A DNA stretch of 64,000 bases from assembly GCA_038496675.1 (NCBI GenBank), contig CM076648.1, positions 16,398,546 through 16,462,545 of the forward strand, given 5' to 3'. The position numbers and the translations under genes were made by a program. The stretch is from Rachycentron canadum. Taxonomy: Eukaryota > Chordata > Actinopteri > Carangiformes > Rachycentridae. The notes beneath the pieces are model-generated. The model was not told the DNA's origin. It made no database searches and was given only the letters and a program-made list of their open reading frames with translations. Below, piece after piece: positions 1 through 13,432 of the stretch; the stretch's first letter is position 1, and each line of letters begins with the position of its first letter.

Positions 1-1260
1 TAAGGGCCATATATTTTAGATGTCATGGGATTAAATCTGGCTTAATGTCATTTCACTTGTGTATATAAATGCTCTTTGGTAGCAGGAAGCTCAGAAAGTT
101 GCTGCTTCACACTTTGATTAATGGGTATGACATCAGGCCAAGCGCTCCAAGTCAGTCCACATGACAGCAACCATATTAGCTCATTTTGCACGTTAGCAAA
201 ATGATGCATATACTGTAGCTCTAAGTAGCTTTAATTTTGCCTGATCGCTTTTTTCTTACATTTTGCATTCTTGATTTTTGCTTGAATAGCAGAGCTATTA
301 GCAGCTCTGCAAGGCAGCACACTACATTTTCCTTTCATCACCTTGAGTGTGTAATGTGTCCGCCCCAATGCTATCAAAAGTACACAGTCAATGGTGCTAC
401 TCTACACCTCTATGTGCTAACACAGATTGGGTCTCATTTTACTGCTCACCACTGGATACTATTTCCAGTCTATTATATCTGATTTTGATTTTGGATACCA
501 ATCATATTCACCCTGCTAGTTTAAGCTGTTAACCTTCTAACTTTGCATTATACACAAGATAGCCTAAAGCCTGGATAGATATGAATGTCAAGAGTTTTGC
601 TGGTATTAGTTAAGAGTTAGGTTATAATCTATATTATTTGACAAACTGAAATTTTGACCAGATGGTGGTGCCAGATGAAAAGTAAACGGAACATCAATGT
701 CATTAAAATAAAACTTATATTCAGCATTTGCTAAGATATTTTAACCTCATGGTGGTGCTACAGAAAGTTGGGATCACCAAAGTCAGTAAGAACCATGAAT
801 ATGGTCTCCAAATTTCATGGTAATCCATCCTGTTTTGGAGAAATTTTTTTCTCATTGGGAATAAATCCCCATCTGCAAGCAATGTAGCATCTCCTGTTGT
901 CGTAAGATGCTAATCCATTGGAGTATACACTGCTTTTATTAGCCGGCTTAATGTATCTCAAAAAACACCTCAATTTTTTTGAGGGTGGTGAGCCTTAATG
1001 TGTTGTTTCAGGTTTACGGCTCTTACCAGATATTTTATGGTCATATTGCTTCTCTTTTGATGAAGCCATGCATGAATAAATGATGACATATGACTCTTTT
1101 TCTTCAACAAAAAAAAGAGAGATTAAAAACCAAAAACTCCTTTTTAGCCTTGTTTTTTATTGCATGTTGATACAGTCACAGGAAGTGTTTAATGATTATG
1201 ATGATTGTCGTCTCATTTTAACTGTGGGGAAAAAAGGTTGATGAAAATATTTTGCCTCAG
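1..1260. other. Non-coding flank or first intron of vegfd
   Basis: No exon of a recognisable gene is seen here. The vegfd exon beginning at 1261 lacks a signal peptide, so the first vegfd exon should lie upstream, either outside the window or unrecognised in this stretch. The sequence is AT-rich with many stops in all frames. The part near 600-860 resembles a dispersed repeat that recurs elsewhere in the window. Confidence 0.5.
600..860 (+). repeat. Dispersed teleost repeat, copy 1
   Basis: Contains the phrases 'gacaaactgaaattttgacc', 'gatggtggtgccagatgaaa', 'gggatcaccaaag' and 'aatttcatggtaatccatcc', which I recognise as blocks of a very common fish interspersed repeat. Related blocks occur near 4.4, 12.7, 20.6 and 30.9 kb. 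The class is not known to me and the ends are approximate. Confidence 0.5.
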
Positions 1261-1877
1261 GTGATGAAGCAATGGGAGAGGAAAGTGCGATCAGCCTCCA
1301 GCCTGGATGAGTTGCTGAGGCTTGCAGACTTTCCTGATTGGAAGTTATGGAAGTGTCGTCTGAGGCTGCAGCAGCCAGAGGCCAAGACAGAAACCCTCTC
1401 TTCTCCACCTTCAGTGGGGTCACACCGCTCTACGCGCTATGCTGCAGAATCTTACAGCCTGGAGATACTTAAAGGTTGGGTGAAACATACCGTACATGTC
1501 ATGTATAGTTCTGCATATGTGTGCCCATGTGGTTATGAACATGTTTGCCTTGTATTTAGCCATAGATGAAGAGTGGCAGAGGACTCAGTGCATGCCAAGG
1601 GAAACATGTGTTGACGTGGCCAAGGAACTAGGCACCGACCCATCAATGTTCTTCAAGCCACCTTGTGTATCCATCCACAGGTTTGTTTAACATGAAATCT
1701 GATCATCAAAATTAACATTGGTCACATAGCTCAAGGCTACAATGTTTTCCCTGCATCCTACCGAACACTCAAGCCTACAAAACTTCTCAGCAGTCATTGT
1801 GTTAACAAATGTTGAAATAATATCCATATTTTACTTCTACAAGGCTGCAGAAGCCCTCAAACACCAAGCACCTTTAG

Positions 1878-1916
<39 letters not shown>

Positions 1917-3653
1917 NNNNNNNNNNNNNNNNNNNNNNNNNNNNNNNNNNNNNNNNNNNNNNNNNNNNNNNNNNNNNNNNNNNNNNNNNNNNNNNNNNNN
2001 NNNNNNNNNNNNNNNNNNNNNNNNNNNNNNNNNNNNNNNNNNNNNNNNNNNNNNNNNNNNNNNNNNNNNNNNNNNNNNNNNNNNNNNNNNNNNNNNNNNN
2101 NNNNNNNNNNNNNNNNNNNNNNNNNNNNNNNNNNNNNNNNNNNNNNNNNNNNNNNNNNNNNNNNNNNNNNNNNNNNNNNNNNNNNNNNNNNNNNNNNNNN
2201 NNNNNNNNNNNNNNNNNNNNNNNNNNNNNNNNNNNNNNNNNNNNNNNNNNNNNNNNNNNNNNNNNNNNNNNNNNNNNNNNNNNNNNNNNNNNNNNNNNNN
2301 NTATATATATATATATATATATATATACCCTTAATAGCAGTTAAAATTTATTTAATCGTAAGATTTTATATTTTTGATCATATTGTTAAAGGAATAGTTC
2401 TACTCTTATTTGCGTCCTTTCCAAGGGACAAATGAGAAGCTCAATACCACTCTCATGTTTGTAGGATAAATATAAAGCTACTACCAGTGGCTGTTTAGCC
2501 TAGCTTAGCATAAGGATTGGTAAAAGAGAGAAAACAGCTGGTCTGCCTCTGTTTCAAATGCACAAACCTACCAACTAGCATAACTAAAGCTCTCATATTA
2601 ACAGGATATATCTTGTTTGTTTGAGACATGCAAAAACTAATATGTGAAATTAGACAGGGGTGTTGGGAGCGGCAACTTCCAGGAATCTAACTGTAATTGT
2701 GAGTTTAAGGTAAGACTGACTTTTGTAAAACTCAGTTTTAGCGGTTCTGGTAGGAGGATTTTGTAAATATATCTTCAGGCAGAGCCATCTGTGTCCCCCC
2801 CTTTGCAGTCTTTATGGTGAGCTAAGCTATGCCACTATGTATTTATCTCACAGGCAGCAGTAGTAGTAATAGTTGGTGCATGTAATTGTAAAGCACTTTG
2901 AGCTGCATTTCTTATATGTAGTTAATTGTTATTATCTATTCCATCCTTATTAGTTACAATCCTTTCAGCCATGTGAAAGATATAATTTTTCTAATTTAGT
3001 CTCTGACTAAATATATTTTAAATATTTAAAAAAAATCTCCTACAACGGGAAAGCATCAACAAGTCAGCTTCAACTTAGTGTATGTGTCCTGTATGTAGGT
3101 TATATACCATGCACACCACTTTACCCAGATGTGACTTGGTTTTTCCCACTGACAGGTGCAGTGGTTGCTGCAATCAAGAGGGCGTCACCTGCAGAAACAC
3201 AACCACTGTATATGTGAACAAAACTGTGAGTGACCTGGATATACTTTCACACCTTTTTATTTAACCCTTTTCTGAGGGTTTGAGTACAAACAATCTTACA
3301 CTGTGTGTGTGTGTTTGTTTGTTTCAGGTTCTTAGTGTAATTCCATTCAAGTTTGTACCAGAGCCAGTGCTAATAAAAGTAGCTAATCATACAGAGTGCA
3401 GGTGCATGGAGCCCGCCATAATACGACGTAATGCTCAACCTCACAGGAGCAGTGGGTGAGTCAACAACCTCTGTCAGTCTTGTTTCGCTGCTGAATTTAT
3501 TGTGATATTTTGCCTACTGGTCTATTCCATCATTGGCAGCTGCTCTCCAATGGGCCAGCTGTCAGAGGCAGAGGACTCCAGGAGACTTTGTGCCACTGGA
3601 TTGATCTGGGATTGTTCCACTGACCGATGCATACCTTATCCCTCCAGTACACC

Positions 3654-3705
<52 letters not shown>

Positions 3706-5208
3706 ACTCCAGTAAGTCAAAATTGTATCACTTTAGCACAATTGGGTTGTAATTATGTTTATTTATTAAAATGCTAATAGCTATAGTTTCTACTTTACAT
3801 AGCCTATTACGATTTTATATACAAAACATAAAATCAAAGATTGTAAATTAAGATGAATTTTAAAATTGTAAATTGTAGCTGCCAAGCAACATATGGAATT
3901 TGAGCTTAAATGATTAGTAATTTTTCAACTAAATAATCAGTGGCTGTTTTTGATTGATTAATTTCATTCATTCATGTAATTTTCCAAATGTGACAAATTG
4001 CAGCTTGTCCATCTCTTGAAATACAGTGAACAAAACAATTCAGATATTTTGGAAGGAGACCATTTCAACGTGTCCCTTTGTGCTCTGGATAATTATGATT
4101 GCACTTCTTACTTTTTTGTCACAATTTCAACATCAAACAATAAGCAGACTAATCAAGAGAATAACCAGTACATTTACAAAAACATTAATCTGAAGCCCAC
4201 TATAAAACAGAAAATGCTCACTTGTGGGGAAAAAAAATTATGAGGTTTGCAGAGAAATTGTGAGTGTGAGTTGTGAGAAATCTGATAAACTTAAATATAT
4301 CAGCAACCATTGGATGGTTTGGTAAAAAACTGCAAAATTACAGTTGTAGCTCTTCCATGATGTGTCCTCTTGGTGTATTACTAAATTCCTGTATAATTAA
4401 TGACATCCCCACCAACCTCAGCTGAACTTTGTGCTAACTAACAAAAACCAACACACCAGATAGTGAACAAGGTAAACATCATGTCTATCAGTATGTGAGC
4501 ATTTTAGCATGTGACTGTTAGCAGTTAGCTCGAAGCACAGCCTCACAGATGATGAGTGATCCAAAATTCTGTCATATTATATCTTTAGATCTTTAAATTT
4601 GATAGTTTTTCATTTTTCTGACTTCAAATATGCTATAAGTTCATTATCAATATGACTAAATTGATGTGTTAATACAGATGAAAAGTCATTTCATTACTAA
4701 TACTTAAACACTCCCCCATTATTACCTCCCCTAGAGCTTCCACTCAGTTCATGGCCCGACTGTGAGATAGATGTGGAGCGCTGTGATTGTCTTCCTAGAC
4801 CTGCGCCAACCCTCCAGCCGAGACCAACCCATCGCTGCCAACTCAACGCTTCAATCTGTGTCCAAAAGCGTCAGCGTTTCGATCAAGCCTCCTGCAGGTA
4901 GACCACACAGATTTAATATAATAATGTCTTTTTCCCAAGGACACCAAGTCAGATGCTGTCAGTGCCATATAAGCAACAGGTGTTGATAATGTTGATAAGA
5001 AAATGTTATTAGGAAATAATTAAACATGTGCTGGGAAACAAGAAGAACAGAATAAACATAATGAACAAAGTGATCAGTTTCTAAAGCCCCTGCAGGTTCA
5101 TCTGGGGTGAATGCCAGACATTATTAGATGTCTTGTGTCTGAATTCATGCATATTTTATTCCTTTAAATGATCCCTCTTTTATTTACAGATGCAAATGGC
5201 CCAAGTAG
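1261..5208 (+). CDS. vegfd: Vascular endothelial growth factor D, 5'-partial
   Basis: Secreted ligand of the VEGF-C/D class, acting on VEGFR-3/VEGFR-2 in lymphatic and blood endothelium. Exons: 1261-1474, 1560-1680, 3156-3225, 3328-3455, 3540-3655, 4735-4897, 5190-5208; all junctions are in phase and encode 276 residues plus stop. The N-terminal propeptide has SASSLDELLRLADFPDWKLW. The VEGF homology domain starts at AIDEEWQRTQC and carries the cystine-knot run CSGCCNQEGVTC and VANHTECRC. N-glycosylation sequons NTT, NKT and NHT are present. The C-terminal propeptide is short (about 100 residues) with sparse Cys-X-Cys motifs, ending RCKWPK-stop. Human VEGF-D is 354 aa and has a longer Cys-rich tail. 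The signal-peptide exon is missing from view. VEGF-C is the main alternative, but the propeptide and the grpr neighbour favour VEGF-D. Confidence 0.9.
1879..2327. repeat. (TA)n microsatellite containing an assembly gap
   Basis: A TA dinucleotide run enters a block of 385 N (1917-2301) and continues on the other side to about 2327. It lies in the vegfd intron between the exons at 1560-1680 and 3156-3225. The true length is unknown. Confidence 0.95.
2388..2830 (+). repeat. Degenerate interspersed teleost repeat in a vegfd intron
   Basis: Starts with 'aaaggaatagttc' and includes 'tagcctagcttagcataagg', 'aacctaccaactagcataac' and 'atatatcttgtttgtttgag'. I recognise this order of blocks from a common fish repeat (consensus 'ttagcttagcataaagactgg'). 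No coding capacity; class and ends uncertain. Confidence 0.5.
2884..2942 (+). repeat. L2-type retroelement 3' tail
   Basis: The string 'tgtaaagcactttgagctgc' followed by an AT-rich, ATT-repeat-like end is the typical 3' tail shared by fish L2-like LINEs and the SINEs that use them. Similar tails occur near 24.35 kb (same strand) and 58.65 kb (reverse). Confidence 0.5.
3656..3703 (+). repeat. (GT)n microsatellite forming a vegfd splice donor
   Basis: About 24 GT units begin at the first base of the intron following vegfd exon 3540-3655. The donor itself (CAG|GTGTGT) is therefore part of the repeat. Confidence 0.95.
4380..4570 (-). repeat. Dispersed teleost repeat, copy 2
   Basis: Contains 'cctcagctgaactttgtgct' and 'gagcattttagcatgtgact', reverse-strand counterparts of blocks seen near 20.4-20.7 kb. 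It lies in the last long vegfd intron. The ends are approximate. Confidence 0.4.
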
Positions 5209-5448
5209 AAGTCCACTGAGGAAATATATTATGACAACCTGCTCACCAAGGATGTTTGGAGGCAGAGAGAATAGGCTCATAATTTATTTACAGTCCTATT
5301 TATGCTGATCACTTTAACTAATTAAAGCGATATTAACTCATAAGACCATGTTAATTGATTTTTTTAACATGCTTACCTTACGTTTCAATCAATGTGTCGA
5401 GTTTATGTTTTGTACATTTGTTCTTTGTGCACTGAATATCTAGTTTAC

Positions 5449-5454
5449 ATTAAA
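5449..5454 (+). other. Possible vegfd polyadenylation signal (ATTAAA)
   Basis: ATTAAA about 240 bases after the vegfd stop codon. An earlier ATTAAA lies near 5319. No AATAAA is evident nearby, so the true 3' end is undecided. Confidence 0.3.
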
Positions 5455-7914
5455 AGATTATTTTTATAATTTGAATTTGCTATGAATGAATGAATTATTC
5501 CTTCTAATTTTAAGACTTCAATTACTTTTTTCCTCTTGTTTTTCAAGACAGTTGAGTACAGTACTCACCTGCATACGTAGCTTGCCTTCAGGGGGTACAA
5601 AACCTGCACACTTCAGTAGCAAAAAAAAAAAGCTGCTGAATTCATTTGTGAATTAAATTTATTTAATGGGTTTTTGTGATTCTGCACCAACAGAAGAAAT
5701 CCTTTAAATTGAAGTAAAAACTGATTTATATGATGTAATCCAAAATCTACATCTACATCTATGTCTACATCATCACTGATGCAGCCAACTGATCATAGAA
5801 GTGACTATAATAAGTTCTGTGAGAAGTCAAAGACTTTCAAATGATTAAAGTATAAATACACCTGATTTTGCCGGCCATATGAAGGAGGAGTGTAATCAAT
5901 GCACCAAAATATAAGAGAAAAGTTGGTACAGTCTGCAGGTAATCTGCAACTTGAGAAAGCATTTGTTCTCCTGCAAAACAATGAGCCCAAAGCATAAAGT
6001 GGCTGCTGACGCAGGAGTCTAGATTTCTATCTCGTTGAGAATATGTGTACATGTGCATATGTATGTGTTCATGTGCATGTGTATCTGGGGGAAAGGCTGT
6101 TCATTCATGGTCCTTATGCAGCCCAACACAGATTGAGCAATTTTACAGAGAACAATGAGGAGAAAAATTTTCCACATGTGCAAAGCTGACCTGTCCACGC
6201 AGTCTCAAGGCTACAACTGCTGCCAAATGTGCATCTAATACTGACTTGGGGGTGTGAATACTCCTGCAATCAATCTATGTTCAAAGAAGCAACATTAAAT
6301 CTACTTATTTTCCAAGATGTGAGACAATAACGCACACTTTTTATAAGCACTGTACAAGCTAACATGAGGTGTTCAAGCTCAAGATGATCATGATCAAGAG
6401 ATTCAGTATTTTTTGTGCCAGATGGTGGAAGAAAAGATAGAAATCTTCATCTCCATATGTTTTTAATTTGTTATGTTATGTATTTGAACTTCCGGGTGAA
6501 ATTCAATCTTCTCTGATAATGTTAAAAGACCTGCAGCAGAAATGGCACAACAACTTTTGAAGACATAATGGATTGTAAATATGGCCTTTCATAAAACAAG
6601 CCAGTCATTTGTAAATGTGTTTATTCTGCTGTTGTTGCTTGGTGAACGTATTGATTTCCAGGCTGGTATTCCTATTAATGTCCCCAGCAGTGCTGCCGAT
6701 CTGTAAAATGCAAACATTAAAGTGTATAATGTTATATATGTCCTTCCTCCTTTTGTTGGCATCAGAATTGATTTTGCAGCCATCATAACATGGTAAGAAA
6801 CAATGAATGTTTTAATGTCGTTTCTCAGAGCTCCAGAGGATACATTAATAATGGTGTCTGTGACTGTGACAAGCTCTCCTGTGGGTGCTTGCTACATTAA
6901 TCCACATCAGTGTTGCCTTTGGGAGCCATAGAGGCTGTCACCAAGGTCAGAATAAAAGGATCAGTCGTTAGAAATGACATGCAGACACAAGAGGGAGAAC
7001 CACTGTCACGATTAGTCATTATAGAACAATGGAAAATTGTCAAAATGAAAATATGATATAGTCAGTCACATGTGATGACTTAAGTAATTATTTGAACACC
7101 CCATATCCCAGATGACAAAATGAAGAAAACTAGTTACAAGGAGTTTTGTCTCCCCCTTGCTGCACTCTTTGTTCTTGTGTCATCTCTCTTTACTTTTACT
7201 GAGAGTGTGAACGTCATTAGAAAAAAACTTTTTGCTATGCTTTTTTGAGAAAACTATTTGATTCCTGGTTTAATAATTTACCTAATGCAGAGATCGGAAT
7301 CCCTCACTATTGCATTATACTCATAATACACTATCTAGGTTTGGAAATTGTATAACGTATATGAACATGAACTACTACTGAATGCAGCCAGTAATCTTTT
7401 AATTCCTTAAATTACCAACCGAGCGTCAATTCTGACAAAAATAATTGTATTTAGAATACAAAGAGGACTTAATAATTTGCCCTGAAAGGATCGTCTCATT
7501 CAAAAATAGACAAGTTGAAGTAAATTGTCTTCTCCAGAGGTGATTTCTACAGGTGATTCATCTGTTCATCTTGATAAGGACCTGAACTGGGCTCTCTTTT
7601 ATGCCTGCTTTTACACTAATGAATGAGCTGCACATTTGCACTTTACCTCTATTTGCTACTCTCTATTTACTCCCACTCTCACATGGCCTTTGCACAAAGG
7701 CCTGGTATAAAGATTGGAAACAGGCTGGTTTTATTTTTATAACACATAATGTCTTGTTTGTTAAAGCCATACAAAAAAACAACACATTGCAGTTTTAACA
7801 GGGGCTTTGTGCAAGCCTTGCCCAGGGCACAGTGACTTCCCAGAGTCTTATCATCACACCAGGCAAAAAGTATTCCCACATATAACCATGTATGAAACCA
7901 CATTTAATATGTTG

Positions 7915-8250
7915 CAACAGGGTTGGATGCTGATATTGGGTGTGATGCCTGACTAACAGCCACCGCTCCAGTCCATCCTACTGTAAAAGTGTTATATGGG
8001 GTTCAGGTCAAGTTCTTCCACACCAAACTGTGAAAGACATTTACCGCACCTTGAGTGAAGGACGTTGTCATGTTGAAAAGGGAATGGGGCACCAAACCGT
8101 TGCTACCAAGCTGGGAGCACAGTATTGTCTAAAACACTGTTGTGCGCTATAGCATTAAGATTTTTCTTCACTGGGTACCGGCCGAAATGGCCACAGGCTG
8201 GAAGTATACAAGTGTGTGTCCACCCACTTTTGATACTATAGTGTAGGTTA
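7915..8250 (-). mobile_element. Decayed Tc1/mariner-like transposon fragment
   Basis: On the minus strand the stretch 8190-8070 reads, with interruptions, GRYPVKKNLNAIAHN, SVLDNTVLPAW, stop, QRFGAPFPFQHDN. This is the region around the second catalytic Asp (QHDN) of Tc1-type DDE transposases. The stop codon and the lack of the flanking domains show a dead relic. The 'caagttcttccacaccaaac' block is also typical of these fish elements. Ends are approximate. Confidence 0.65.
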
Positions 8251-11200
8251 TAACTTGCATAATCAAAATGGGACTTAATGTGGCTGAAGTATTTAAAAGC
8301 AGATACATGTGATGTCATGCCACCTACCCAAAGGAAAGGACTGTGCTATGTATAACCTTCTGTTTTTTCAGTCCATCTGAGAGACCTGTGGGATATTTTC
8401 ACAGAGACACCGAACATCATCAAGTTCTCATTATAGCCTCCATGGAAGGAGGCTATAAATGAAAAATAGCTTTCTCAATTTTTGCTGTCAGGAATATGCA
8501 ACTGCCTATTACACAATATGAAATTGTACAAAAATCTGTACTTTTACCCCAGTGCAGCCCAGAGGGTGGAAAAAAATGATCATCATGAAACTGTTTTCTT
8601 TTTACGAAGTCAGAAAAAAAGACATATAACATAGAAAAAAAAGAAAATTAAGTGTTTCACATTCTTATTCCAGCCACCAGTAACAAGCCTATTAAGGAGC
8701 CAATTACATAATTGTAGAAAAGCTTTATTAGCGCAATTTTAAGCTAAAATGTGGTGAAGTCAAATAATTCAAAGCCCAACAAGTCCTCCAATCAGAAGTC
8801 ATAAAATTAGCACATCATAGATGCAGATATGCTTGTAACTGTTGGTTTTACAGCAGAAACAAACATAGGTGTCTAATGTCAAAGTCCTATCCACACTCAA
8901 TAGGCTCCTCCTACAAACACAAAGCCAGAAGATATTAAAACAATATATAATGACTTCAATATATCACTCTAAATAAAATGGAAATGGTGGCTGTAGGTGG
9001 ATTTGTTGTGAGGAGTTAAAATATTCACTGGAAATTGTAGAGAAAATGACACATGACACAAACACAGAGCTTCCAAGTAAAGAGAAAGATGATTCACTTT
9101 GCTACTCCTACACTGTAAGATGACTACGGATGTTATTAGGAGTCCCCCATGTTGCTAATAATAACCAATAATAATAACTTGTCTGAAAGTCATATATTTC
9201 TCCTGAGACGACACTGACATCAACAGTGGAATATAATGACATTTCACTCCTCTGATGTGCTTTGATCGTTCTGACACTTTGCATTTGGTTGCTTGCTTAG
9301 AAAGCATGTAAGCCTAACAAGGGTGCTAACCACATCTGGATCAATACACTGCTCAGTAAATGCATGACCACACACAACACTGACCTTCAGAGTGACTGTG
9401 TGAAGGGAAAAAGGCAGGCTGTGAATATTTTTGATTGCAATTTCCTTCCTCCTGCTGAGGCAGTATCTACCCATCTCTATACGATGAAATAAAATGTTAG
9501 TTATTCTCTGATCTGAACTGACAGAGCAGTCTTACTCAAGTCAGGGTGAAATGATAGTTGGTGGAAGCCTAAAACAACAATATAATTATTTGCATTAGAG
9601 GATGCGAATGATACTTATGTTTGTTAGTTAGCTAGTTTAAAACAAATTTATGGACTAAAAACTGGGAATATTTCCACCTTCAAATTATTTACAACAGACA
9701 ACACTATACTGTTTGTTGTTATTTTTTTCAGCAAACTTGGCTGACGATGGAAAATCTGAGGCTCTGAGTTTTCATGAACACACCGTTGGCTGATGTCACT
9801 AACGTAGTTGTCTAGTTAAATACCCCTACCAGCTTTAGGTATAAATGTGAACAGAAAGAGGGAATAAGTCATGTTTGACTAAGAGCACAGCTATCGCAGC
9901 TGCTACAAACAGAGATGGGGCTTGAAATATGGTGGGTGTCCAATGTTATACCTATAACAGATAATAATTAAGATATTTAAGTTGCTCTACTTTACTTGGA
10001 TGTTTGAACTTCACTGTACAGATTAGTGTATGTGCAGAGTTTGATTTTACATCCATCTGCTGAAAAAGGAAAGTTTATCTAAAGTCTAAATTCCACATGT
10101 GTATGTAAGAGGATTTTATGTCATCACGGATAGTTTGGACGCCAGTTATGGATAAACGTGACATGGAAACTAAATATCCTGTACCCTGAGAATATACTAT
10201 TATGTGAAGAAAGACATACATATTTGCATATCCACAGACTTTGTGTTTTTCAATGAATGAGAAGTAGGTGGAATTCTAACATTTGGAAACTCTTACTTTT
10301 GTGGAAATAAATGAGACACACATCATTATTTAAACTTTTAACTTTTATATATATTAAAACATATCTGTAGAGGCAATTTGAACATTTAATGAACTTACAA
10401 CTTACCTTTTATTGATGTTATACTTCATGTTGTCATGCTGCAGGTGTGACTGTTAGAGGTGGTCATCCCAAATTCCTTCTGCTGTCAAGCAGGAATGTGG
10501 AAATATTAATTGCTCCACCTTATTAAAAGATCATAGTGTTGCTGTGTGCTGCAGATCACATCTTTCTTGATTATGCAGGGGCTATGAAAGAACATTGATT
10601 TCAGGAAACATTCCTCCTGAATTCCTGCAGGAAGCAGCATTAATATTCTTGCAGGATTTATGCCGCATTCCTTCATGGTCTTTAAAACGTCCTACAGGAG
10701 ACGTTGAGGTAACCTTTAACACTTTCTGCAGGATTCCTGTAAAACTTTTGCATTTCTATCATTCCTCCAACTAAAAAGATAATACCTAATCTTTATTTAC
10801 ATTCCAGACTTTCTGCAGAATGAGACTAACAGTAAAGATGACATGTTAAGTAGAACGTTGAGACAATGCAGGACAGAAATTTGACAAGGCACTCACACCA
10901 CAATTAAACAAACACTATCCAGACTAAATTATAATGCCACTCATCGCAACCTGGGCATGATCCTCTCCCTTTGCAGAGCACCAAATTAGGACATTGTGGT
11001 GTGATATAGTAACTGTAAATCTTGCATGTGACAGTGCAGAATAATCATGTCCAGTGAACACAGTGCTGCAGAAACAATGTAGTGTATACATAGTCAACAG
11101 GACTAAGACCCTAAAGATAGCTTAAGTACAAAGGCGCACACAAGGATCCACTTTCACTATGCAATACAATGTAGAGAGTGATTCAGTGCACACTCATTTC

Positions 11201-12539
11201 ACTGCCATTTTATTGATTTTATTGACTGGTGAGATGGATGTATGGTGCTACATCTTTAAGCTAAACACCAACAGTCAAATCGTTTACCATGAAAAACACA
11301 TGTAAATGAACACAAGTACATAAATATAAGCACACGCTGCACAATCCAACACTAATTTACAAATGTGATTTCTAACATGCTTTTACATTGTATACAAATG
11401 TATAACCAGAGGACGACTAACATTTACAGTACAGCTCTGAGGGCACGCTTCAAGTTTCACAGTTATCGCATCACATCCATGTCACATTTAGAGATATTAT
11501 ACACATAGAGCATCATGGTGCATGCAGAATATTGCACATCACCGGAAATCCATTCATAGAAAAAATATATATCACATTTAAAAACACATTGATTGAGCTT
11601 TATCTTTTGGCATCATCATAGCAAAAGCATGTTGTTGTTGAATCTGGTTCATTAAGTCCTAGTGTTGGGAGATTGTCTCAATTTATTAAAGATACTACTT
11701 GGCTTGACTTAACCATCTTCTTTGAACTGCTGAGATGATCCACCTTGATCTGCCTTTTCTGACACAGGTTTCTACTTTCTACTCTAAAATATTGCACACA
11801 TTGTTTCAGTAGAGACGATTACTGTTCACAGAAACAAAATCCACTTGTCATGTCTCATCTCTGTGAGGCATATTTAAACTTGGCTGAAACCCTTAAGCAG
11901 ACACAACAGTTAAATAGTGTCCTCTGTGGCTAAAGCTGATGATGTCATAAGTTATCTAAACTTGAGTTTGGTGGTTTATCATTTACAACAATGTGCTATA
12001 TAAACTGGATGCGTGGAGTTTGAAAGACATAATGTTTACCAGGCACTGAGGCTATAAAGAGCTTCAGCTCAAGAGTCGTGACTTCATGAAAAACATTAAA
12101 GTTGTTCCTGTTGTTTACTCTCCACATTCTCAGACAGCGTCACCGGAGGACTTTCTATGACATGAAAACCATTGAGATTTTTAACAACAATTACTAAGCG
12201 AGCACAAAAACTACAACTCCCATGAAAAAAGTCTGTCCACAGTGCAGGCACCTACAACAGTGTGACTTGGTGCCATAAATTCTCCATAGATTCACCAACA
12301 CTTATACATAACTTAGTAGTTGTAACCTCTGCTGTCAATTTGAATTTTCATTGTTCAATCTTAAAAGTAAAAATTTGTAACTATCACACAATATGACAAC
12401 ATTTAACACAGTTTTCAGCTCAACAGATGTTCAAATAATGTGTTTCTTTGTTCACAACTGATATAATTTAATGCACAAACATCTTTATTCACTTTAGTGA
12501 ATTTTTATTACTTTACAAACTCAAAATCTTATGAAGGTT

Positions 12540-12910
12540 ATCATTTAGTTTTGAGTGCAATGTCTCAACAATCATTGGATTTCCCTGAATATTGGTATAA
12601 ACCTTCATGTCCCTCTTGGGATTAACTGTTATCACTTTGGCAATTGATTCCCCTTTTCATATAGCAAAATAATTATGTTGTATTTCTTTTCGTCAGATAA
12701 TTTTATGTTTCTAACCAAATATCTGCAAATATTGCAGCATTCCCATCGATGTTAACTGTGCTCTGTATTTAGTGTTAATCAACAAACATTATTTTGCAAA
12801 CATGCTAATCAAAGGTGATCAAAATAATACCTGCTCAGCATCAACTTGATTAATGTGAGCATGTCAACATGACAACATTAGCTTTCATCTCCATGCACTG
12901 TGTTTAAATA
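12540..12910 (-). repeat. Dispersed teleost repeat, copy 3
   Basis: Reverse-strand blocks 'gtctcaacaatcattggatt', 'tggtataaaccttcatgtcc' and 'tatctgcaaatattgcagca', then 'gagcatgtcaacatgacaac', follow the block order of the family seen at about 0.7 and 20.6 kb. Strongly diverged, with an internal insertion likely. Confidence 0.45.
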
Positions 12911-13138
12911 CAACCTCATAGAGCCACTACCATGGTTGTACACTCTTATTTTGTCTAAATCTAATTAAACATGGGACTTAGGAAACCAGGTCTTAAGGTC
13001 TGTATATGGTGTTAAAGTCCTGTGCTGTGATTGCTCATCATTGACCCCAACAAAAGCGTTATATCTGCCTCAGTGAAAGAAAGTTACAACTGAACATTGT
13101 CCTAGCAGCATTTCCCATTAAGACATAATGGAAGAAAA

Positions 13139-13432
13139 CGGTGGTACAGTGTTTAGCTCTGTCGCCTCACAGCAAGAAGGTTCTGGGTTCAGTTCCTGGG
13201 GCCTCTCTGTGTGGAGTTTGCATATTCTCCCTGTACTCCAGCTTCCTCCCACAGTCCAAAGACATGCACATTTACATTGACTGGTGACTCTAAATTGCCC
13301 ATAGGCGTAAATGTGAGTGTGACTGGTTGGTTGTCTCTGTGTGTCTTTATGTGTTGGCCCTGAAATAGACTGGTGACCTGTCCAGGGTGGACCCTGCCCT
13401 TGCCCTCTGTCAGCTGGGATTGGCTCCAGCCC
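13139..13432 (+). repeat. tRNA-derived SINE-like repeat
   Basis: Begins 'ggtggtacagtgtttagctc' (pol III A-box-like) followed by 'aagaaggttctgggttcagt' (B-box-like). The body 'tgtgtggagtttgcatattc', 'cttcctcccacagtccaaag', 'tggcgacctgtccagggtg'-like and 'gctgggattggctccagccc' is familiar from one of the commonest fish genomic repeats. It lies just beyond the 3' end of grpr, outside its coding exons. Confidence 0.7.

Noticed and set aside
12210..12222. ACTACAACTCCCA, another ZNF143-type core
   Set aside because: It lies in the grpr-vegfd intergenic region with no first exon or GC-rich promoter near it, so it is probably a chance or repeat-borne match.
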